DNA from: Candidatus Fokinia cryptica
GTDB taxonomy: Bacteria; Pseudomonadota; Alphaproteobacteria; Rickettsiales; Midichloriaceae
Assembly (NCBI RefSeq): GCF_034359305.1
Contig: NZ_CP110343.1
Location: 684,590 to 748,589, forward strand
Direction of reading: 5' to 3'
DNA: 64,000 bases
The notes beneath the pieces were generated by a model, which was not told the origin of the DNA, searched no databases, and saw only the letters and a program-made list of their open reading frames with translations. Both the position numbers and the translations under genes were made by a program. Shown here one piece after another: positions 18,958-27,484 of the stretch. Positions within the stretch are counted from its first letter, which is position 1. Every line of letters begins with the position of its first letter.

Positions 18958-19774
18958 TTATAACTAGTTCAGCTATAAAATGAAGTAAAAGAGTGATTTC
19001 AAATAAGCCAAATGTATTCGTAATATTGACTTTAAAATATATTCGACTCGAAGATTTTTTTTTAAATAACAAAAATTAAGTAGGAAAGTTGCATTCAGGT
19101 TCTTTTATCAGGTTTTTCAAAGTATTCTTTTTTAGCTTAGGAAGTAATTACATAATGGCGTAGATCTATGTGCAATTCACAACAATAAATTTTAAAGCCA
19201 TTTCAATTAAAAATACCTATCACTTTCTATTTGGTAAAAAAGCACATTTTACAGTAAATTTCCTCACCATAACACCTCTTTAAAGCAGTCAGTAAGATAA
19301 TAAATTGTAAAAACGTTTTTTTTCCCATAACATTAACTATCTACTATTCCGCTATAAAATAAGAACACCTCAGAAAGAACTTTTATCCTTAGTTTAAGCA
19401 TGCTTTTATTTACTATATCTCATCTTTTTCGTTATCACATTTTGAAGTTCTCAAACTCATATATCATGAAATGATAAGTATTTTTTCCTACACTAATCTA
19501 TCTTGCAAAATTACAACTACAACTTTTATTATAGAATAGTTCATACTACATCTTTATAACTATCACTGAAACCATTCAATTATTAATCACATAAATATCA
19601 GAATAAAAAATCTCAATTTTTAAAATTATTAATAAAAGCTCATTTATTCTTTAAGTAAGTTTTAATCTCTTCTTCATAAAGAATATTGTAGAAATACTAC
19701 TTTATGAAATTAATAATTAACTCTTATTATATTATCTAATTCTCTCACCATAAAAAATAACACTATCATTACTC
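18958..19774. other. Long intergenic stretch without a recognisable gene
   Basis: About 800 bases, strongly AT-rich, with many stops in all frames. No RNA gene or strong terminator was recognised. It lies between thrS and an orphan coiled-coil gene that ends toward it, and probably represents decayed coding DNA. Confidence 0.5.
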
Positions 19775-20827
19775 TTATGTCCTCCCAGGAGTAGTATTAT
19801 TTTTCTTAACAATAGTAACATCTGATTTTTTACTAACATTACTTAACCCAACTTTTAACTCTAAAAGTTTCTTTGTTGCCACATTCATTCCATTTTCTCT
19901 CATTCTATCCAATGCAACTCCAATTTTCTTTGCAAAGTGCTTTAATTTTTCTTTTGTATCATTTAACAATTTAATCAAGGTAGTTTTTTTCTTTAATGCT
20001 ACACTTGAAGGACTCTTTGCACCATTTTCTTTAATATATTCTTCTACAACAACATTAAGTAGCTTCATAACATCATCTTTTGGTTTCAATTTTTCATTTA
20101 TCTCATGCTCTCTTTCATGCAATAAGAGAACTTTTTGAGTCAAAGCCTCGCTATCTCTAACAGTAGCAGCGCGTATATCACGCCTTTTTTGTAGTAGTTC
20201 TTTATCTCTTGGAGTTAATTCTCTCTTCTCTTTATTTTTACTATTTTCTCCTCTAGTCGGTACTTTTTTCCGTTCTATACCTTCTTCAGGAGCATAAATA
20301 TTAAGAGCATACTTTACTTCCTTTAATAAATTTAAATCTTCACTTATCTGAGCAAGATTATCTTCTACTTGTACAGGTGGAATATTGACAAAAGCATTCT
20401 TTGCCGCTTTTTGATGTGCTTTTTTCGTATTATTCATTCTCATCTTTTCTATAGCATTCTTCGTCTTCTCTATTTTTTCATCAGAATTAATAAACTCAGA
20501 ATTGTACTTTTCTACAAGCTCAGATTTTTCTTTGAAAGATTTCATTTCATTTTCAACTATCTTACCTTGCTCTTTCAATATCTGTTCTTTTATATTTTTT
20601 CTCTTTAACATAGCTTCGGAAGTCTTAGCTATTTTTTGAAAATTTTCCTTACTATTGGTGAGTGCTTTTACTTCTTTATGAGTTAATGTGTTATTTTCTA
20701 ACCCCTGTATAGTACTTTGATATTGAGCAATTAATTCATTTGTCGATTCCGCTAATTGCATTGCACTTTTAAACAAGGTGTTTTCTTGTTCAGAATTGTT
20801 TAATGGAGTATTTTCTTTATTATTCAT
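19775..20827 (-). CDS. Hypothetical charged coiled-coil protein
   Basis: Not recognised. The 350-aa product is rich in Lys, Glu and Asn with long predicted helices: residues about 10-140 (FKSAMQLAESTNELIAQYQ to EKTKNAIEKMRMNNTKKA), a basic linker near residue 195 (RKKVPTRGENSKNKEKRE), then more helix to residue 330 and a short unstructured tail. It has no signal peptide or membrane segment. Upstream of der on the same strand sense but separated by about 125 bp and transcribed after it. The composition resembles the coiled-coil genes at 27-36 kb and at the window end, but no shared sequence blocks were seen. Confidence 0.7.
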   Translation of the reverse strand: MNNKENTPLNNSEQENTLFKSAMQLAESTNELIAQYQSTIQGLENNTLTHKEVKALTNSKENFQKIAKTSEAMLKRKNIKEQILKEQGKIVENEMKSFKEKSELVEKYNSEFINSDEKIEKTKNAIEKMRMNNTKKAHQKAAKNAFVNIPPVQVEDNLAQISEDLNLLKEVKYALNIYAPEEGIERKKVPTRGENSKNKEKRELTPRDKELLQKRRDIRAATVRDSEALTQKVLLLHEREHEINEKLKPKDDVMKLLNVVVEEYIKENGAKSPSSVALKKKTTLIKLLNDTKEKLKHFAKKIGVALDRMRENGMNVATKKLLELKVGLSNVSKKSDVTIVKKNNTTPGRT

Positions 20828-20953
20828 TTTCTAAAATATATATTACTTATTACAAAATATATATAAATTTTATATAAATAAAACGAAATGAGCAATGCTT
20901 TTTTATAAAAAAGAAAAATTATATTAAAAAAATAAAGCTAATACTACGTACCT

Positions 20954-22372
20954 TTAACGCTTTTTTGAATTAACAACATATGGATTTTCGCTTATAGAAA
21001 GTATTATATTTACAGGATTACCTAAAAGCTCAAGCTTTGAAGCTATTATATTTCTTATCTCTTGCATCTTATACAGTGGAGGTTTTTTATTAACAAAAAC
21101 TTTAAATGTAATATCACTCTCATGCACAATATATTTCACTCTTCCAATTCTGTTATGTGCAATTTTCCACGTAGCACAAGATAAAAATGGCATCAATTTT
21201 CGATTGAGAAAACTGGTGGCAAATTTTTTCTTTCTCGCCCTAGCAACGGCTAATATATAATTAGACAATTCCCTTTTTACCACTTTAGAGTATAAAGCTG
21301 AAGTAAACAGGACTACGGGTAAAACTAATGTATTAACTTTCTCTTTCATTATAGAAAATACTTCTTCACGCAGTTTTCTAACATCATCCACAAGATCCAT
21401 CTTATTTACCACCACAATTAAACCTCTTTTCTCTTTAGCACAAAGTTGTATGATTCTTAAATCTTGAACTTCAAATAACTTTTCCGGATCTATAACCATT
21501 ATCACAACATCTACTTCTCTTATCGTAGAGATGCTTTGATGCACAGAAGCTTTTTCTATATCTTCTTGAATATTAGCTCTTCTTCTTATTCCTGCCGTAT
21601 CATTTAACTGAATTAAAATATCCACCCCATCAATAGTCACAAGCATCTCATCAATGACAGTATCTCTTGTAGTATGAGATATAGACGATGTTATCGAGCG
21701 CTGCAGCCCAAGTAAATTATTAAATAGAGTAGACTTTCCAACGTTTGGTCTACCAACAATAGCAATCCTACATCGCTGAGACGAGGAAACATCATCTTGT
21801 ATTAAAACATCATCTTGCATAATCGTTTTATCAGGCAAAAAACCACATTGTTGCATCAGATCCTTTAACGCTTCAGACAGTGCTATAAATCCATGCCGAT
21901 GCAAACTAGAAATTGAAACAACAACATCAAAATAAGATATCTGGGAAAAATCTACATTATGAATACCGCCAATATCTGACTTATTTATCACTACTATCAC
22001 GCGTTTTTTCATACGATATAGTAGTGCCGCAATCTCTGCATCGATAACATTAGTGTAATTCGCACCATCCATTGTAAATAATATGATATCCGCTTCATCT
22101 ATCGCTTCAAAACATTTATTAACAACTACCTTATCCAGTTCTTGCTTATCCTTTGAATTTACCGAATAATAACCTGGAGCATCAAGCAACAGAAATTCCA
22201 AATCTCCTAAAATTACCTGATGTTTTCTAATATCACGCGTTACAAATAGCTCATCATAAACAATTGCAAGTTTTTTACGACATAAAGCGTTAAAAAACGT
22301 AGACTTTCCAACATTAGGTCTACCAATAATAGCAACTTTAGCTAGTGCACGATTTGTTGTATCTTGAATCAT
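20954..22372 (-). CDS. der: Ribosome-assembly GTPase Der (EngA)
   Basis: Tandem-domain GTPase needed for 50S maturation. Two G domains are visible: GRPNVGKSTFFNALCRKK with DAPGYY and NKSDIGG, and GRPNVGKSTLFNNLLGLQRS with NDTAGIRRRANIQ and VNKMDLVDD. A KH-like C-terminal domain follows (FVNKKPPLYKMQEIRN, then LGNPVNIILSISENPY). The length of 472 aa is normal. The gene is downstream of rplA on the same strand with about 65 bp between. Confidence 0.97.
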   Translation of the reverse strand: MIQDTTNRALAKVAIIGRPNVGKSTFFNALCRKKLAIVYDELFVTRDIRKHQVILGDLEFLLLDAPGYYSVNSKDKQELDKVVVNKCFEAIDEADIILFTMDGANYTNVIDAEIAALLYRMKKRVIVVINKSDIGGIHNVDFSQISYFDVVVSISSLHRHGFIALSEALKDLMQQCGFLPDKTIMQDDVLIQDDVSSSQRCRIAIVGRPNVGKSTLFNNLLGLQRSITSSISHTTRDTVIDEMLVTIDGVDILIQLNDTAGIRRRANIQEDIEKASVHQSISTIREVDVVIMVIDPEKLFEVQDLRIIQLCAKEKRGLIVVVNKMDLVDDVRKLREEVFSIMKEKVNTLVLPVVLFTSALYSKVVKRELSNYILAVARARKKKFATSFLNRKLMPFLSCATWKIAHNRIGRVKYIVHESDITFKVFVNKKPPLYKMQEIRNIIASKLELLGNPVNIILSISENPYVVNSKKR

Positions 22373-22436
22373 ACCAACAAATTACGCGAATACTGTACGA
22401 TAAGCCACAGAATACTCCTATCAGTTTTATCTAACA

Positions 22437-23162
22437 TTAACTTGCAAGCTGCGCTAGCGACTTTACATCTATGGTAGCAGAAGGTCCATAAGTTACAGAA
22501 ATATGACATTTTTTTATATAAATACCTTTACTTGCTACCGGTTTGGCTGTAACTAAAGCATCATATAACGCTTTCATATTTTCGGACAAGGCTTCAGCTG
22601 AAAAATTAAGTTTTCCTATTGGAGCATGAATAAGAGCCCCCTTTTCTACTTTAAATTCAACCATTCCATTTTTGATCTCTCTTACACGTTTCGGTACATC
22701 ATGTACAACAGTCCCTAATTTCAAGTTAGGCATCAAACCTCTAGAACCGAGTTTTTTAGCAACTTTCGCTATAGTCATCATCATTTTCTCTTCACCAACA
22801 CAGACATCAAGCGAACCAAGATCTATCTTATCAGCCAAAATCTCGTCTATGAGAGACTGCCCACCAGCTACTGCTGCTCCAGCCTCTATTGCTTCCGCCT
22901 TATGCTCATCATTTAGAATAGCCATCACTTTTAATTGCTTACCAAGTCCCTTTGGTAAAATTACAGCTCCACGTACCATTTGATCTGAGCGCTTAGGATC
23001 AACTCCAAGCAATATACTGCATTCCACAGTCTCATTGATCTTAGCACTAAATTTATCTTTATATTCACTGAGAAATACTGATATCGCCTCCTTAAACGAA
23101 AACGACTTACCTTCAAATATTTTACTAGCTGAGATGATACGCTTTGAAACTTTTCTTGACAT
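22437..23162 (-). CDS. rplA: 50S ribosomal protein L1
   Basis: Forms the L1 stalk near the ribosomal E site. Family blocks are SFKEAISVFLSEY, VDPKRSDQMVRGAVILPKG, the AAVAGGQSLIDEI segment, GSRGLMPNLKLGTV, and GKLNFSAEALSENMKALYDAL. The open frame extends upstream to 23240, but the ATG at 23162 (MSRKVSKRIISASKIFEG) gives 241 aa and the normal N-terminus. L1 normally sits in rplK-rplA-rplJ-rplL; none of these is next to it, so the cluster is broken. The order prmC, rplA, der on one strand suggests a run of cotranscribed genes. Confidence 0.95.
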   Translation of the reverse strand: MSRKVSKRIISASKIFEGKSFSFKEAISVFLSEYKDKFSAKINETVECSILLGVDPKRSDQMVRGAVILPKGLGKQLKVMAILNDEHKAEAIEAGAAVAGGQSLIDEILADKIDLGSLDVCVGEEKMMMTIAKVAKKLGSRGLMPNLKLGTVVHDVPKRVREIKNGMVEFKVEKGALIHAPIGKLNFSAEALSENMKALYDALVTAKPVASKGIYIKKCHISVTYGPSATIDVKSLAQLAS

Positions 23163-23226
23163 ACTTATAACGACTATAAGAGAGCTTTTTCTTTCACGCT
23201 CAGAGTACACCGATATAGTAAGATTG

Positions 23227-24165
23227 TCAATTATCAACACATATTCTCATAAACGATACTACTCTTTCTATATTGCACAGATCTATAACTATATCTTTAA
23301 CCTCAAAGCCTTCATTTTCAAAGATTGATATTACGTCAGTAGCCCTATTATAGCTTACCTCTACAATAATTAACCCTTTATCTTTGAGGAATTGTTTAGC
23401 ATTTGCGGATATCACTCTATAAGCTTCTAAGCCGTCTTTCATATCAGTAAGACTAATCTGTGGCTCAAAATCTTTCACCTCTTTCGATAATTTATACCAT
23501 TCAAAAAAAGGAATATAAGGAGGATTAGAAATAATTAGATCAAATTTATGATATAAATTTTCTGTATCGAACCAATTACCTTTTAGTAAGGTAACATTTT
23601 GAGGAAGAAACAGAATATTTTCTACATTACACCTTGCAACTTCCAATGCACCATCACTGATATCAACTCCTACTCCACGTACTTTAATATCATTCTGTCT
23701 TTGAAGGGCCATAGCATGTAACTCATTTAACACCGATATCAGGACGCAACCACTACCAACACCCAGCTCTAATACATCACATATCGAAGACTTTCCCCCG
23801 CTCAAAACGACATCCGATATATTTATTACGTACTCTACTAAAAGTTCACTTTCTGGTCTTGGTATCAAAACATCACTATTAATATAAAAGTCATTTTTCC
23901 AAAACGGCTTTCTATTAATGATATATGCTATCGGCTCTCCGGCTTTTCTTCTATTAATATAAGATTCAAATTTATCAATATATCTTTCTGACAAATTTAT
24001 CTTATCAAATCCACGTATAAACATTTCAGTATAATCATGAATGTCAATAGCATGAGCTAACAATATCATAGCATCCACTCTTGGATTTTCATTCCATTCT
24101 AATGATAACATTATAGAAGCTCGCTCTATCATCATTTTCAAATTTTCTGCATTATTATGAGACAT
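23227..24165 (-). CDS. prmC: Release factor glutamine N5-methyltransferase
   Basis: SAM-dependent methyltransferase that methylates the GGQ glutamine of release factors. The N-terminal helical domain is followed by RRKAGEPIAYIINRKPFW, DVLIPRPESELLVEY, the SAM motif VLELGVGSGCVLISVL, and the catalytic NPPY motif IISNPPYIPFFEW. The 312-aa length is a little above average. The usual partner prfA is not adjacent. The ATG at 24165 gives MSHNNAENLK. Confidence 0.94.
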   Translation of the reverse strand: MSHNNAENLKMMIERASIMLSLEWNENPRVDAMILLAHAIDIHDYTEMFIRGFDKINLSERYIDKFESYINRRKAGEPIAYIINRKPFWKNDFYINSDVLIPRPESELLVEYVINISDVVLSGGKSSICDVLELGVGSGCVLISVLNELHAMALQRQNDIKVRGVGVDISDGALEVARCNVENILFLPQNVTLLKGNWFDTENLYHKFDLIISNPPYIPFFEWYKLSKEVKDFEPQISLTDMKDGLEAYRVISANAKQFLKDKGLIIVEVSYNRATDVISIFENEGFEVKDIVIDLCNIERVVSFMRICVDN

Positions 24166-24224
24166 ATTGTATAAATATTTTGCAGATGATATCGTAGAAT
24201 TAGCGTACCGAATTCAGTGTGTTT

Positions 24225-24824
24225 ATGGAAGAAAGAGAAAAATGTGTAGATACAATTATAGATATTGTAAATATTATCGACACTTTCATTTCGAATAAAA
24301 CACTTAGAAATAGCATAGAAGATAGTAATATTTACGAGAATCGAAGAACAAAAATTACTCAAGTTATACTAGAAATACTAGAAATGATGGGAGAAGGCGT
24401 AGTTCTATGCAATACATTATTAGAATGTATGAAGTTAATTAGCGAACACCTTAGTATAATATTATTACTTGGACACTATGACACAAAACTCCCTGAACAA
24501 AAACTACGTGATATAAAACAGAAATTAATTAACACACTCTTACACCAATTTAATTTTAAGGTGCAATTTCAAATTCTAAAAAGAGTAAGGAGTATAATGA
24601 AAAAAAATATTGAAAAGATACAACAAGAATCAAACATCGAACATTTAATTAAGGAATTAAACGTTAATGATGGAGGCTTAGATAGATATACAAATTTTAA
24701 AATACACGTATGCCTCAAAACGAGTAATAATCAGACAACATATAGTAGCAAAGTTATCGATACTAATGAGCTAATTATCAATACTACCTCTAACAACGAT
24801 AAAATTATAAAACCAAGAAATTAA
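24225..24824 (+). CDS. Hypothetical helical protein
   Basis: Not recognised. About 199 aa from the ATG at 24225 (a GTG two codons earlier is possible). The first 150 residues are mostly helical and rich in Ile, Leu, Glu and Lys (TIIDIVNIIDTFISN, ITQVILEILEMMGEGVVLCN, QFQILKRVRSIMKKNIEKI); the last 40 are polar and Asn/Thr-rich. No signal peptide or transmembrane segment is evident. It starts 59 bp from the divergent prmC start. Confidence 0.6.
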   Translation: MEEREKCVDTIIDIVNIIDTFISNKTLRNSIEDSNIYENRRTKITQVILEILEMMGEGVVLCNTLLECMKLISEHLSIILLLGHYDTKLPEQKLRDIKQKLINTLLHQFNFKVQFQILKRVRSIMKKNIEKIQQESNIEHLIKELNVNDGGLDRYTNFKIHVCLKTSNNQTTYSSKVIDTNELIINTTSNNDKIIKPRN

Positions 24825-24925
24825 TCCACGTTAGAATGTGCACTTCCAAAATGCACAATAACACTATATTCAGAAGGTAAAATATAATGAATTATTGCTT
24901 TTGGCCGTAAATCTCTCTAGTTATC

Positions 24926-25114
24926 TTAGTGTTTTGAAGATTGTTTTTTTCTTGTTAGTGTTTTCGCCTTTCCCTTGGAAGAAATTTTACTTTTGTTAAA
25001 CTGCTTCTTGTCTATGTATAATAACAATTTTCTAGCAGTATCCTCTATATACAGCATAGATTTTTGCCCCATTGAACACCAAAAGGAACTCGACAGCATT
25101 TTATTGAAAAACAT
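24926..25114 (-). CDS. Small basic hypothetical protein
   Basis: Not recognised; possibly a real small gene. A 62-codon frame starts with ATG and encodes a short amphipathic N-terminal half (MLSSSFWCSMGQKSMLYIED) and a Lys/Ser-rich basic tail (KSKISSKGKAKTLTRKKQ). It lies in a 370-bp gap and is divergent from lgt. The sharp change to a basic tail is unusual for random AT-rich DNA, but no family supports it. Confidence 0.35.
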   Translation of the reverse strand: MFFNKMLSSSFWCSMGQKSMLYIEDTARKLLLYIDKKQFNKSKISSKGKAKTLTRKKQSSKH

Positions 25115-25198
25115 GATAGCTTACAAAATATTAAATAAAACTTTATTATAAGTGACTTCGAATTTAATTATAAAATTATATAATTTAAATATCAATCC

Positions 25199-26146
25199 AT
25201 GATCAATAATTTAGATCCAATAGCATTTCACGTACTAGGTTTCGATATATATTGGTATGGTCTTTTTTATGGCTTCAGCTTCTTAGTATGCTCTACAATG
25301 ATGGGGCAACTTCTTACTTTAGACGTAATTGGCACAAATGAGATATCGTTTAGCAGTAAGAGTTCTACATCAATACTGAATGGCAAATATGGCGATCGAT
25401 TACTAATACTTCTCGTGATCTTCATAATACTAGGTAGTAGACTCGGCTATACTATTTTCTACGCACCTCACTGGTTTCAAAGTGATATTTTGTATATCTT
25501 TAACACAAGGAGCGGCGGATTGTCACTACATGGTGGATTAATAGGAGGATTTACAGGAATATTACTTTTCTCCTTTCTGATTCTACTAAATTCCAAGAAC
25601 CGCTATTACAAAATCATATTGAGATATAAGAGTAATAAATTTACTTCTAATGTTCATTATAGCAAAGCATTTTTAGCAAGTTTACTCTTAGCATTGAGCA
25701 TTTCAGACGCTATTGCAATATTCTGCCCTATCGGATTATTACTTGGTCGCATCAGTAACTTTATCAATGGAGAACTATATGGCAGAGTTACAGAACTACC
25801 TATAGGTGTTATTTTTGCAAAAGTTGACAGCTTCCCTAGACACCCTAGTCAGATATATGAAGCAATATTAGAAGGTGTTATTCTTTTATTTATTACAACT
25901 AACCTCGCAAAAAATACTAAAATTCTTTCGTATAATGGAATGATTTCGGGAGTAACTTTAGCATTTTATTCAGTATTTCGATATCTGTGCGAATTTTTTC
26001 GTGCACCTTTGGATGGACATGTAGAATTTATGAATAGATTTATCACAAAGGGACAATCTTTGAGTGTGTACTCGTTATGTATCGGAGGAGCAGTGATTCT
26101 CTTCAGCATAATTTTAAAATTTGCAATTAGGTGCGGTAAAGGATAA
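25199..26146 (+). CDS. lgt: Prolipoprotein diacylglyceryl transferase
   Basis: Inner-membrane enzyme that transfers diacylglycerol from phosphatidylglycerol to the lipobox cysteine of prolipoproteins. Family motifs in order: IAFHVLGFDIYWYGLFYG, GGLSLHGGLIGGF, the Lgt signature GRISNFINGELYGR, and the RHPSQIYEAILEG block. Seven membrane segments fit the 315-aa length. An insert around residues 135-155 (NSKNRYYKIILRYKSNK) is longer than usual. The start is ATG 25199. A substrate lipoprotein is encoded in this window at 40281-40562. Confidence 0.95.
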   Translation: MINNLDPIAFHVLGFDIYWYGLFYGFSFLVCSTMMGQLLTLDVIGTNEISFSSKSSTSILNGKYGDRLLILLVIFIILGSRLGYTIFYAPHWFQSDILYIFNTRSGGLSLHGGLIGGFTGILLFSFLILLNSKNRYYKIILRYKSNKFTSNVHYSKAFLASLLLALSISDAIAIFCPIGLLLGRISNFINGELYGRVTELPIGVIFAKVDSFPRHPSQIYEAILEGVILLFITTNLAKNTKILSYNGMISGVTLAFYSVFRYLCEFFRAPLDGHVEFMNRFITKGQSLSVYSLCIGGAVILFSIILKFAIRCGKG

Positions 26147-26209
26147 TGATCATCTTAAAATACATGCATATATCATTAAGCATATACATCCATAAGTACA
26201 CACTACTTC

Positions 26210-27292
26210 ATGAATATCACAACTGAAGAATTCTACTTTCACTTACCTCACGAGTTGATAGCTCGACACCCAGTAGAACCAAGAGACAGCTCCAGATTAT
26301 TACACATGAATAAAGAAGGAATGCTAGAAGATCTATACTTTAGAGATGTAATAAAATTACTAAAAAAAAACGATGTATTGGTACTGAATAACACGAAAGT
26401 AATCCCAAGTATGCTCAAATGCTGTATTAAAGAAAAGAATACAAAAGTAAGAGTTGATATATTAAAGCACTACAATAAATGCAATACACTGTATTGTGAC
26501 GCACTTATAACGCCTAAAAAACATTGTCAGCAAAATGTAATACTAGAATGCACTAATGATAATACCACTCTCGAACTATCCATAGAAGAGGTTGAAAAAA
26601 ACATCACAACTTTAAAAATACTAAGTGATGAAAACTTCCATGAAATAATGAAAAAATATGGAAACGTTCCTCTGCCACCATATATAATCAAAGCTCGTTC
26701 CAAGTACAATACGATAGAAAATCAAGAGACCGATACAGAACATTATCAAACGGTATATGCGAGACATGATGGTTCTATTGCAGCACCTACCGCTGGTTTA
26801 CATTTCACTGATACGCTACTCACAACAATATCTGAGATGGGAGTGCAAATATGTTACATTACTCTACATGTCGGATTAGGCACATTCCTACCAATCAATA
26901 CACCATTGCTGAGCGAGCATAAGATGCATGAGGAAATTTTTGAAGTCACTCAAGATACCATCAATACTCTTCAAAATGCAAAAGAACGCCAGTCAAGAAT
27001 TGTTGCGGTAGGAACCACAAGCGTAAGAGTTTTAGAGCACATAGCACAACATAACATATCTACTGCAAGCATAGGTACAACTGATATTTTTATTTCTCCT
27101 GGATATAAGTTCAAAACGGTAAATTCCATCATTACAAATTTTCATATGAGTAAGAGTACGCCGCTAGTATTAGTATGCTCTGCTGCGGGAAAAGAAAGAA
27201 TCTTCCACATGTACAAACATGCAATCGAAAACAAATATAGAATGTTGAGTTATGGAGACGCATGCATGATAGATATCGTAACTGCCGAATAA
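26210..27292 (+). CDS. queA: S-adenosylmethionine:tRNA ribosyltransferase-isomerase
   Basis: Converts preQ1 in the tRNA wobble position to epoxyqueuosine using SAM. Family blocks: FYFHLPHELIARHPVEPRD, DVLVLNNTKVIPSML, YQTVYARHDGSIAAPTAG, LHFTDTLL, HVGLGTFLPI, and AVGTTSVRVLEHIA, ending with ITNFHMSKSTPLVLVCSA and LSYGDACMI. At 360 aa it is a normal full-length QueA. It follows lgt by 63 bp on the same strand. No tgt or queG is seen nearby. Confidence 0.96.
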   Translation: MNITTEEFYFHLPHELIARHPVEPRDSSRLLHMNKEGMLEDLYFRDVIKLLKKNDVLVLNNTKVIPSMLKCCIKEKNTKVRVDILKHYNKCNTLYCDALITPKKHCQQNVILECTNDNTTLELSIEEVEKNITTLKILSDENFHEIMKKYGNVPLPPYIIKARSKYNTIENQETDTEHYQTVYARHDGSIAAPTAGLHFTDTLLTTISEMGVQICYITLHVGLGTFLPINTPLLSEHKMHEEIFEVTQDTINTLQNAKERQSRIVAVGTTSVRVLEHIAQHNISTASIGTTDIFISPGYKFKTVNSIITNFHMSKSTPLVLVCSAAGKERIFHMYKHAIENKYRMLSYGDACMIDIVTAE

Positions 27293-27484
27293 AGGTGTTT
27301 TCTCACTTAAATAAATAATGTAGTAAAATTGTAGTAAAGTACTGATTTTTATTATATAATAGAAATATATTCAATATTATCGTTATAGAGCTGATTTTTA
27401 TAAGAGTAGTTTTATAAACGAACCACTAATGATTTTAGAGCTTTATAAAGAAGTATCCTCTTTCTTAATTTTTAATTAATTTAT

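Noticed and set aside
18954..18967. 14-bp palindrome CTAGTTATAACTAG at the thrS stop as a terminator
   Set aside because: The stem has no loop of normal size and no T-run follows.
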